From: CAJJBL01 sp964519035
GTDB taxonomy: Bacteria > Pseudomonadota > Alphaproteobacteria > Puniceispirillales > Marisalimonadaceae
DNA length: 64,000 nucleotides
Assembly (NCBI GenBank): GCA_964519035.1
Contig: CAZFKZ010000004.1
Location: forward strand, 17,312 to 81,311
Direction: 5' to 3'
This document shows, piece by piece, positions 25,191 to 32,313 of the stretch (within the stretch, counting starts at the first letter, position 1; each line of letters starts with the position of its first letter). The notes below the pieces were generated by a model that had not been told where the DNA came from, did not search any database, and saw only the letters and a list, made by a program, of their open reading frames with translations. A program made the position numbers and the translations under genes.

Positions 25191-26253
25191 AATAACATCC
25201 TCTTATTTTGATTTTCTTTTTGACTGGTGGCCTCAAAAATGGAGATATATATTAAGTTTGATTTTAGCTGTAATAAGTAGTTTTATAGCTTATTATCTAG
25301 GGCTGCCTTTACCATGGATGCTAGGACCTTTATTAGGGTGTGGTTTTTTTTCAGCAATTGGTAAACCGGTTATAATAGGAAAAAAACCAAGACCTCTTTG
25401 TAGAGCGCTTTTAGGTTGTACAATTGGAGCCAATTTTGGCCCAGAAATACTGGATAGGATATCTGAGATTGGAATGTCTTTATTGTTTATTCCTGGTTTT
25501 GTAATGATAATGGGGTTTACAACTTATATATATTTATCCAAAATTATGAAACTGAACAAATCAACATCCGTTTATGGTTCTATACCTGGCGGTTTGAATG
25601 AAATGGTTATTCTTGGGCAAGAAATAGGTGCTGATCCAAGAACTCTTGTTTTAATTCATGCAACAAGAATAGTGGTAGTAGTTTTTTTAGCTTCTTTGTT
25701 AATTTTATTTGTTCCAAATATAGGAATAAAAAATATGCCCCAACCTGATTTATTTTACAATTGGCAACAGCTTCCATTTGTATTTTTAATTTCAATTCTT
25801 GGATGGTTTTTAGCTGTTAAATTCAAAGTTCCTGGTCCAACAATAATAGGGCCGATGATTTTATCTGCTTTTATTCATGTTTTTGAAATAGTTGATGCTA
25901 TGCCAATATATATATTAGTAATTTCTATTCAAATTTTGTTGGGTTCGGCTCTTGGATGTTTGTTTAAAAATATTACGTTAAAAGAAATGTCTGGTCCAAT
26001 TCTGGCAGGACTTATTACAACTTTAATTTCTATTATCCCATTAGCTTTAATCTATTTTATTTTAATAAATTTAGGTTATGATCCATTGTCAATCTTGTTA
26101 GCTTTTTCACCTGGTGGTCAATCTGAAATGAACATTCTAGCTCTTTCAATTGGAGCTGATATGTCATTTATAAGTCCTCATCATATGTTTAGAGTTTTTC
26201 TTGTGATTATATGTGCTGGAGTTTTACATAAAATTTTGAAAAAAAATATCTAA
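25183..26253 (+). CDS. AbrB/AmoA-type membrane protein (putative transporter)
   Basis: Integral membrane protein of the AbrB (TIGR03082) family with about ten hydrophobic segments in two similar halves. Repeats show as LGLPLPWMLGPLLGCGFFSA and FKVPGPTIIGPMILSAFIH, plus GSIPGGLNEMVILGQEIGAD matched by SPGGQSEMNILALSIGAD. From ATG 25183 it has 356 residues; the longer GTG start at 25120 would overlap PrpF by 71 nt. Translation is probably coupled to PrpF. A role as exporter or importer for the pathway substrate is inference. Confidence 0.8.
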   Translation: MIKITSSYFDFLFDWWPQKWRYILSLILAVISSFIAYYLGLPLPWMLGPLLGCGFFSAIGKPVIIGKKPRPLCRALLGCTIGANFGPEILDRISEIGMSLLFIPGFVMIMGFTTYIYLSKIMKLNKSTSVYGSIPGGLNEMVILGQEIGADPRTLVLIHATRIVVVVFLASLLILFVPNIGIKNMPQPDLFYNWQQLPFVFLISILGWFLAVKFKVPGPTIIGPMILSAFIHVFEIVDAMPIYILVISIQILLGSALGCLFKNITLKEMSGPILAGLITTLISIIPLALIYFILINLGYDPLSILLAFSPGGQSEMNILALSIGADMSFISPHHMFRVFLVIICAGVLHKILKKNI

Positions 26254-26267
26254 TTAAAATTTATCAA

Positions 26268-26660
26268 CTATGCTTTTTTAATATTATTTATCAAGCTCAT
26301 TTTTATGTTATCTACAAAAGGTATATCCTCAATCCAGGACATTTCAAAGCCCTCTATACAGCCAATATTATATCCATACTGATTTGGGTCAGATCTTCTT
26401 TTATGGTGAGTATTTATACCACATATTTTACAAAAAAAATGTTCAGCTATTTTTGTATTCCATTTATAGGAGGTTAAATTTTTTTCCCCTGATGTAATAG
26501 TTAATTCATCTATTAAAGCTGTTCCCATCACAAAGCCTTTTCTAGAACACATGGAGCAATTACATCTTCGTAAATCTCTAATTTTTGTGTTTATCGTAAA
26601 TTTAACTGATCCGCAGTGACACTTTCCTTTAAGAGGTAAGGTTAAATCATTTATGTTCAT
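26268..26660 (-). CDS. GFA (glutathione-dependent formaldehyde-activating enzyme) family protein
   Basis: The 130-residue protein has the zinc-binding Cys pattern of the GFA/CENP-V family: KCHCGSVKF, CNCSMCSRKG and CKICGINTHH. Such proteins bind glutathione conjugates or formaldehyde; most bacterial members have no proven role. It converges on the AbrB gene (14 nt apart) and is followed upstream by a DapA-like gene in the same direction, 17 nt away, so they may be co-transcribed. Confidence 0.88.
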   Translation of the reverse strand: MNINDLTLPLKGKCHCGSVKFTINTKIRDLRRCNCSMCSRKGFVMGTALIDELTITSGEKNLTSYKWNTKIAEHFFCKICGINTHHKRRSDPNQYGYNIGCIEGFEMSWIEDIPFVDNIKMSLINNIKKA

Positions 26661-26677
26661 TAATTCTCTTTTGTTCT

Positions 26678-27577
26678 TTAAAATGCAAATCCAAATTCAT
26701 CCCTTAATGTATTGGCTAATTCAGCACTTTTTTCTTTTGAAATTTGCTGGAATGGTGGCCTTAAATTATTCCACATAGGATTTTTTGTTTGAATGGCTAA
26801 TAAAGCTTTTTGTGCTGGAATTGGAGCATAATCTTGAAATAATAATCGAACTGATTTTACTTTCTTTTGAAGTTTTTCAGCTTCATCCCAATTTTTAGAA
26901 TGGCAAAGGTCTATGACACTTGCAATATCTTTACTATTTAAATTTGCTGTTGCTGATATACAACCTGGCGCGCCAAGTTTAATTGCTTCAATCACAGGCA
27001 GTTCTGCTCCTGGATATACAATTAAGTCTTTAATTTTTAATAAAGCTTCTGTATTCTCCCATACACCTGAGCTATCTTTTATTCCAACTATAGTCTCAGG
27101 AAAAGAAGATTTTAATTTTTGAACAAGATCTATTGATAAGCCAACGCCACAAACTTGTGGAATGTGATACAAGTAAATTTTAAGCTTATTAGTATTCACA
27201 CCTTCAATTAATTTTTCAAAATGTTCAAATAAACCATCATCAGTCATTCCTTTAAAATAAAAAGGAGGTAACGTCATCACTCCATGACACCCCATATCAA
27301 TTGCATGTTTAGTTAGTTTAATAGTATCAGGTAAGTTACATAATCCTGTTCCAGGAATTAATATATCTGGATCAATACCACTTTTTATTAAGCCCTCAAG
27401 AGCATCCATTCTTTCGTCATTTCCAACGGACAGAGCTTCTCCTGTAGTTCCAAATGGTGCAAGTCCTGAACAACCGTTATTTAGCAAATCTTTAGCTAGA
27501 TCATTATACATCTTTTGATCAAGTTTTAGTTGCTTATCAAATGGTGTTAGTATTGGTGCTATCAAACCTTTAATCAT
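26678..27577 (-). CDS. Dihydrodipicolinate synthase/N-acetylneuraminate lyase family aldolase
   Basis: Schiff-base class I aldolase. The 299-residue barrel shows PFGTTGEALSVGNDER, the active-site Tyr in YLYHIPQV (about 137) and the Schiff-base Lys in VGIKDSSG (about 167). ATG 27577 is chosen because GGAG lies right before it at good spacing; a longer start at 27613 is unsupported. As the gene sits among catabolic genes and not lysine genes, it likely cleaves or forms a 2-keto acid other than dihydrodipicolinate. An inverted repeat lies 35-52 bp upstream. Confidence 0.88.
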   Translation of the reverse strand: MIKGLIAPILTPFDKQLKLDQKMYNDLAKDLLNNGCSGLAPFGTTGEALSVGNDERMDALEGLIKSGIDPDILIPGTGLCNLPDTIKLTKHAIDMGCHGVMTLPPFYFKGMTDDGLFEHFEKLIEGVNTNKLKIYLYHIPQVCGVGLSIDLVQKLKSSFPETIVGIKDSSGVWENTEALLKIKDLIVYPGAELPVIEAIKLGAPGCISATANLNSKDIASVIDLCHSKNWDEAEKLQKKVKSVRLLFQDYAPIPAQKALLAIQTKNPMWNNLRPPFQQISKEKSAELANTLRDEFGFAF

Positions 27578-27611
27578 TTTTTCTCCATATAAATAAAATT
27601 CATCCCTTAAC

Positions 27612-27629
27612 ATAAACTATTTAGTTTAT
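27612..27629. promoter_or_regulatory. Inverted repeat upstream of the DapA-like gene
   Basis: ATAAACTA-TT-TAGTTTAT is a perfect 8-bp inverted repeat with a 2-bp centre, 35-52 bp before the start of the DapA-like gene, in the spacer towards the divergent Ldh-type gene. The same core AAACTATTTAGT occurs upstream of the molybdopterin reductase gene at nearly the same distance. It may be an operator for a shared regulator. Confidence 0.45.
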
Positions 27630-27796
27630 TAATAAAACTATCAATACAAATATATCATTAAAACTTTGTTTGATTTGCTTTTATAACTCATAATTTTTAG
27701 CGTTTTTAATTTACTAAACATATTAAATAAATTAAGTTGATTAATAATATAATTAAAAATTTATAGTTTATATTTTATAATAGTTAGGGGTTTAAT

Positions 27797-28924
27797 GTGT
27801 CTGAAAACATTAAAAAATCTGAAATTCGTGTTAACGTTAAAGATGCAATCGAGCTTATAACAGAGATCTTTAAATCAAAATCTTGCAGTGATTATGAAGC
27901 AAAAACAGTTGCTGAAAGATTATGTGGAGCTAACTTAAAAGGGCATGATAGTCATGGTATTGTTAGAGTTCCAAGGTATGTTGAATGGATGGGTGAAGGT
28001 AAGGTTTTTGCAAATAAGAAACCTGAACTTGTTATAGATGCGGGTGCCTTAGCCTGTTTAGATGCTAAACAAGGTTTTGGTCAAGTAGCTGGTGAACACG
28101 CAGTTGATGAGGGTATACTTAGAGCAAAAAAATATGGAGTTTCAGTTGTAGGTCTTAGAAATTCTGGTCATCTTGGTAGGATTGGAGATTGGGCAGAAAG
28201 AGCAGGAGATGCAGGTTTTGTTTCTTTTCATTTCGTAAATGTAAGAGGTAGTCTACTTGTTGCTCCATTCGGTGGGACTGATCGAAGAGGTAGCACTTCC
28301 CCTTTAGCTATTGGAATTCCGTCTAAAGGGCAAGAGCATATAGTTCTAGATATGGCAACATCCACTGTTGCAGAAGGTAAAGTTTTAGTTGCGCAAAAGG
28401 GGGGTAAAAGCTTACCTGAAGGCGCTCTAATTGATAGCTCCGGAAATTTAAGTGCTAATCCAGAAGTGCTCTATGGGAAAGTTAACGATGATGAAGTGCC
28501 TGATGCTTTAAATGGACCTGGTGCTATTACTGCTTTTGGCCTTCATAAAGGTTCTGGAATAAATTTTATGATGGAAATGTTAGGTGGAGCTTTGACAGGT
28601 TCAGGTGTTTCAGAAGGAATAGATGATAAGGAAACAAGGCTGTTTGCAAATGGTATGTTATCCATATACATATCGGTAGAGAAAATGGTTGATATTGATT
28701 ATTTTACTAAAGAAGTAAAATCATATGCTGATTTTGTTAGAGCTTCGCCCCCCGCAGATAAAAATGGTAAAGTACTAATTCCAGGGGATAAAGAAATAAT
28801 GACGAATAAAGATAGATTAGTAAACGGATTGCCAGTTGCGCCTCTAGTTTGGGAAAACATTAGACAAACAGCTGAAAAGTTGAGTATTCCTAAACTAGAT
28901 AGATTTAAAAATGCAATTTTATAA
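27797..28924 (+). CDS. Ldh/malate dehydrogenase-2 family oxidoreductase
   Basis: NAD(P)-dependent dehydrogenase of the type-2 malate/L-lactate (YlbC, ComC, YiaK, AllD) family, structurally unlike ordinary lactate dehydrogenase. The 375 residues show the catalytic His region NLKGHDSHGIVRVPRYVEWM, the segment LRNSGHLGRIGDWAERAGDA and a typical Gly-rich DMATSTVAEGKVL. Its start is GTG with AGGGG 6 nt upstream. It is divergent from the DapA-like gene. A second, shorter member lies at 39248. Confidence 0.9.
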   Translation: MSENIKKSEIRVNVKDAIELITEIFKSKSCSDYEAKTVAERLCGANLKGHDSHGIVRVPRYVEWMGEGKVFANKKPELVIDAGALACLDAKQGFGQVAGEHAVDEGILRAKKYGVSVVGLRNSGHLGRIGDWAERAGDAGFVSFHFVNVRGSLLVAPFGGTDRRGSTSPLAIGIPSKGQEHIVLDMATSTVAEGKVLVAQKGGKSLPEGALIDSSGNLSANPEVLYGKVNDDEVPDALNGPGAITAFGLHKGSGINFMMEMLGGALTGSGVSEGIDDKETRLFANGMLSIYISVEKMVDIDYFTKEVKSYADFVRASPPADKNGKVLIPGDKEIMTNKDRLVNGLPVAPLVWENIRQTAEKLSIPKLDRFKNAIL

Positions 28925-28939
28925 TTATATCTTTTTGTT

Positions 28940-29167
28940 ATGAAAAAAATAGAAATATTGAAGTGGTTAGCCACCGCTACTCTTATAATTGGAACAGCTG
29001 TAAACTCTTATGGATATTATCCTGAAGGACCTTTGATATTAGCTTTAGGTGGATTTATATGGCTGATTGTTTCTATTATGTGGAAAGAATGGAGCTTGAT
29101 TGTGACCAATGTTATTTTGACTATAATGGGTGTAGGAGGTGTAATAATTAAATACTACTTTAATTAA
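28940..29167 (+). CDS. Small three-helix membrane protein (75 aa)
   Basis: The 75-residue protein has three hydrophobic segments, near residues 8-24, 31-47 and 53-72. Its pattern, with NSYGYYPEGPLILALGGFIW and MWKEWSLIVTNVILT, resembles short three-helix proteins (PnuC- or SWEET-like half units) found in marine phages and bacteria, from memory. There is no firm family assignment. It lies 15 nt after the Ldh gene in the same direction and may be co-transcribed with it. Confidence 0.6.
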   Translation: MKKIEILKWLATATLIIGTAVNSYGYYPEGPLILALGGFIWLIVSIMWKEWSLIVTNVILTIMGVGGVIIKYYFN

Positions 29168-29170
29168 TTT

Positions 29171-29917
29171 TTATTTTCTTCTTAAAAATTGAGAGAAATA
29201 ACCATCATAATTCTTATTAGTATTATCATCATTTGATCCTAGTTTATTTACTTTGTAATTTAATTTCAATAACATCTCAATCATAGCTACAGCTGCCGAA
29301 ACTCCCTCAATTATTGGAATTTGAAACTCCTTTTCTAATTCTTGAGTTAACCTCATAATACCTGGGCTGCAAAGAATTATAGCCTCTGCTTTATCTTCTA
29401 GCATTGTTCTTTTTATTTCATTTTTAAGCTTTAATAAGTTTGACTTTGACATAGTTTCTAAATCAAGAACTGGAACTTCTATTGAGTTTAAAGAAACACA
29501 TTTATCATTTAAGCCATATTTTATTAGGTTATTCTTAATGGCCTCATTTGATCGTGATATTGGTGTTATTATAGAGAAATTTTTTCCAATAATATTAGCA
29601 ATATAAAAAGAAGCTTCTCCAAGACCTAAAATTAATTTAGATTTAATACTTCTGGCTATATTTATTCCAGGATCTTCAAAACAAGTTATTATAAATGCAT
29701 CAGATGTTTTGTTATTTTCAATTTCTTTAATTAAGTTTGTAACATTAACACTTTCATCATAATATCCATCAAACAAACTATCTTCAATGGCTTGCTTATT
29801 CATCAGAATTTTATTTTGGGATGACACTGTTTTAAATGCAGTAGCTTCGATTTTATTAGTCAATAAATCTGTTTTATAAGGGTTAATAATACAAATCTCA
29901 AAACTCAAGCTAATCAA
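29171..29917 (-). CDS. Asp/Glu/hydantoin racemase family protein
   Basis: Cofactor-independent racemase fold. The 248 residues include the first catalytic Cys in FIITCFEDPGINIAR (about 95-110) and the second in AIILCSPGIMRLTQELEKE (about 180-200), followed by GVSAAVAMIEMLLKL. The start is TTG, sharing TTGA with the end of the molybdopterin reductase gene, so the two are translationally coupled. Possible substrates are hydantoins, Asp, Glu or allantoin. Why a racemase should be coupled to a molybdopterin reductase is unclear. Confidence 0.85.
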   Translation of the reverse strand: MISLSFEICIINPYKTDLLTNKIEATAFKTVSSQNKILMNKQAIEDSLFDGYYDESVNVTNLIKEIENNKTSDAFIITCFEDPGINIARSIKSKLILGLGEASFYIANIIGKNFSIITPISRSNEAIKNNLIKYGLNDKCVSLNSIEVPVLDLETMSKSNLLKLKNEIKRTMLEDKAEAIILCSPGIMRLTQELEKEFQIPIIEGVSAAVAMIEMLLKLNYKVNKLGSNDDNTNKNYDGYFSQFLRRK

Positions 29918-32265
29918 CGTTTTTTAGTTGTTATGATTGGTCTTCTAAAGACATTAAGTTCAGGGAGTTCTCCTATAAACTTTTTAATTTCGACTAATGT
30001 TGAATGTGCTGATGGCCCTTGTGAAAGAGAAGAGGTTCCTTGGTCAATTGTAAGCACGTTTGGGTTGCCGTGTATACAAAAACTACCATCATCAACAGGG
30101 TCATACCATGCACCTACTGGAAGAAAAATTACACCCTTCATAACTTCGCGACTAATTGTAACTCCAGCAAGGCATTTCCCTCTTTTATTATAAACTTCAA
30201 CGACATCTCCATTTTTAAGATTTCTATATAAAGCATCTTGAGGATGAATTTTCAAAGGTTCTCTTCCAGATATTTTGTCTTTTTGACTTTCAGAACCATT
30301 ATCTAGTTGACTATGTAGTCTATTTACTGGTTGCCCTGAAATTAGTTGAAGAGGAAAATCTTTTGCTACAGGTGACCCTAACCATTCATCTTGTTCAAGC
30401 CAAACTGGATGTCCAGGGCAATCCTCATAATTAAAATCAGCAATTGTTTGAGAAAAAATTTCAATTCTACCAGAAGGAGTTGGCAACGCATTAGTTATTG
30501 GATCTTTTCTAAAGTCTTCCAATAAAATAGTTTGTTGTTTAGGATATAACACTTCTTGGAAACCATTTTTCCAAAATTTGTCAAATTCTGGCAAATTAAA
30601 ATTTGCTTCAGTAGCGCTTTCTCGAGCTTGTTCCCATAGATGCCTTAACCATTCATCTGTATTACGGCCTTCAGTAAATTTTTCTTTAATATTAAGCTTT
30701 TCAGACAGGCCAGAAAAAATCTCATAATCAGATTTAGATTCGCCTATTGGTTCTATTGCTTTGTGCATAGGAGATATTGTTTGATCCCAATGTCTAATAG
30801 CAATATCATCTCTTTCTAAAGATGTTGACGCAGGTAAAATTATATCAGCATGTCTTGATAGACTATTCCACCAGATTTCATTAACAATAATGGTATCAGG
30901 CTTTTTAAATGCTTTTGTCAGTTTTTTTAAATCCATTTGATGGTGAAAAGGGTTGCCACCTGCCCAATAGACTAATTTGATATCAGGGTATTTATAATTT
31001 TCTCCATTATAAGGAAATACATCTCCAGGGTTAAGGAGCATATCTGATATTCTTGCAACTGGTATAAAATCAGAAACTATATTTTTAAATTGGTTTAGTG
31101 CTGGCCATTTATGATATTGTACTGGGTTTCCTATTCCATTTTCTGCACTATAACCTAGTCCAAAACCTCCTCCAGGAAGTCCAATTTGTCCCAACATACA
31201 AGCTAACACAGTTATCATCCAATGAGGCTGTTCTCCATATTGCTGTCTTTGTAGTGCCCATGCGCCTGTTATCATGGTTCTTTTAGTTGAAATTTTTTTA
31301 GCTAAATTCTGTATAGTACTACTTGGTATTCCAGTTACTTTTGAAGCCCAAAAAGGCGTTTTGGCTTTTCCATCTGATATACCTTTTAAGTATTGAGTGA
31401 ACTCTTCATAACCAGTACAGTATTTTTTTATAAATTCTTTGTTTACCATGCTTTCAGTTTCAAGAACAAAAGCAATGGCAAGCATTAATGCTGTGTCAGT
31501 ACCAGGCCTGATTTTAATCCAATCAGCATTAGTTATTATGTCAGCTTCCATTTCCATTGGACTAATATTAATAAATTCAATGCCTTTTTTACTACAAGCT
31601 TTTAAATATTCCTTAGTAGTATGTTTCCCTACACCACCTGAAGTTACTTGAGAGTTTTTGAGTGGCAAGCCTCCAAACATTAATATCAGTTCTGAATTAT
31701 CTTTGATATTATTCCAATCTGTGTGGGTATCTAAAAATTTTCTATAAGAGAGACCTATGACATGAGGCATTATTGTTTCACTTGCGGCATATGAATAAGT
31801 GTTAACTGATTTAGTGTAACCACCATAAGAGTTAAAAAATCTATGAAGTTGGCTTTGCGGGTGATGAAATCTTCCTGATGAACCCCACCCATATGACCCA
31901 GCAAAAAAAGCATTGTTACTATATTTCTTTTTAATCCTCTGCAATTCAAATGCAGAAATTTCAAATGCTTCTTCCCATGTGATAGCTACAAAACTATCAA
32001 TGCCTCTTTTTTCTCTAGACCGTTTGTTAGCTATATTATCCTTGCTAGTAGACATTTCCTTTCGAATTTCTCTAAGGTAACCCTTTCTCACATGTGGCAC
32101 TTTGATTCTTAAGTCATCATCAATGGCATCAATTATACCATTTGCTATCAAAGATGGGTCTTTATCTTTTTCGTAAGGTCGCATTCCAACCAATTTATTA
32201 TCATCAACTTCAGCGTAATAACTACCCCAATGTGCAGAAGTAGGTTTTTTATTTTTAAATGACAT
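29914..32265 (-). CDS. Cytoplasmic molybdopterin oxidoreductase, BisC/TorA/DorA type
   Basis: Mo-bis-MGD reductase of the DMSO reductase family. The 783 residues contain AGSYGWGSSGRFHHPQSQLH with the Ser that would ligate Mo, SYAASETIMPHVIG, and NEIWWNSLSRHADIILPAS in the second MGD-binding half. There are no N-terminal Cys for a Fe-S cluster, as in the biotin sulfoxide/TMAO/DMSO reductase branch. No TAT signal is seen, so it is cytoplasmic like BisC. GAGGT precedes the ATG. A substrate of S- or N-oxide type is inferred. It lies 40 nt after the FAD/Fe-S gene stop and overlaps the racemase. Confidence 0.9.
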   Translation of the reverse strand: MSFKNKKPTSAHWGSYYAEVDDNKLVGMRPYEKDKDPSLIANGIIDAIDDDLRIKVPHVRKGYLREIRKEMSTSKDNIANKRSREKRGIDSFVAITWEEAFEISAFELQRIKKKYSNNAFFAGSYGWGSSGRFHHPQSQLHRFFNSYGGYTKSVNTYSYAASETIMPHVIGLSYRKFLDTHTDWNNIKDNSELILMFGGLPLKNSQVTSGGVGKHTTKEYLKACSKKGIEFINISPMEMEADIITNADWIKIRPGTDTALMLAIAFVLETESMVNKEFIKKYCTGYEEFTQYLKGISDGKAKTPFWASKVTGIPSSTIQNLAKKISTKRTMITGAWALQRQQYGEQPHWMITVLACMLGQIGLPGGGFGLGYSAENGIGNPVQYHKWPALNQFKNIVSDFIPVARISDMLLNPGDVFPYNGENYKYPDIKLVYWAGGNPFHHQMDLKKLTKAFKKPDTIIVNEIWWNSLSRHADIILPASTSLERDDIAIRHWDQTISPMHKAIEPIGESKSDYEIFSGLSEKLNIKEKFTEGRNTDEWLRHLWEQARESATEANFNLPEFDKFWKNGFQEVLYPKQQTILLEDFRKDPITNALPTPSGRIEIFSQTIADFNYEDCPGHPVWLEQDEWLGSPVAKDFPLQLISGQPVNRLHSQLDNGSESQKDKISGREPLKIHPQDALYRNLKNGDVVEVYNKRGKCLAGVTISREVMKGVIFLPVGAWYDPVDDGSFCIHGNPNVLTIDQGTSSLSQGPSAHSTLVEIKKFIGELPELNVFRRPIITTKKR

Positions 32266-32297
32266 ATGTACCTCTTATATATTAAAGATAGTAGTCT

Positions 32298-32313
32298 TAA
32301 ACTATTTAGTAAA
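32298..32313. promoter_or_regulatory. Copy of the AAACTATTTAGT motif before the molybdopterin reductase gene
   Basis: The 12 bases AAACTATTTAGT are identical to the core of the inverted repeat at 27612-27629. The motif lies 33-48 bp upstream of the molybdopterin gene start, close to the 35-52 bp seen for the DapA-like gene. It overlaps the stop codon of the upstream FAD gene. Arms are ACTA-TT-TAGT here. This could be a shared operator, but only two copies have been seen. Confidence 0.35.
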
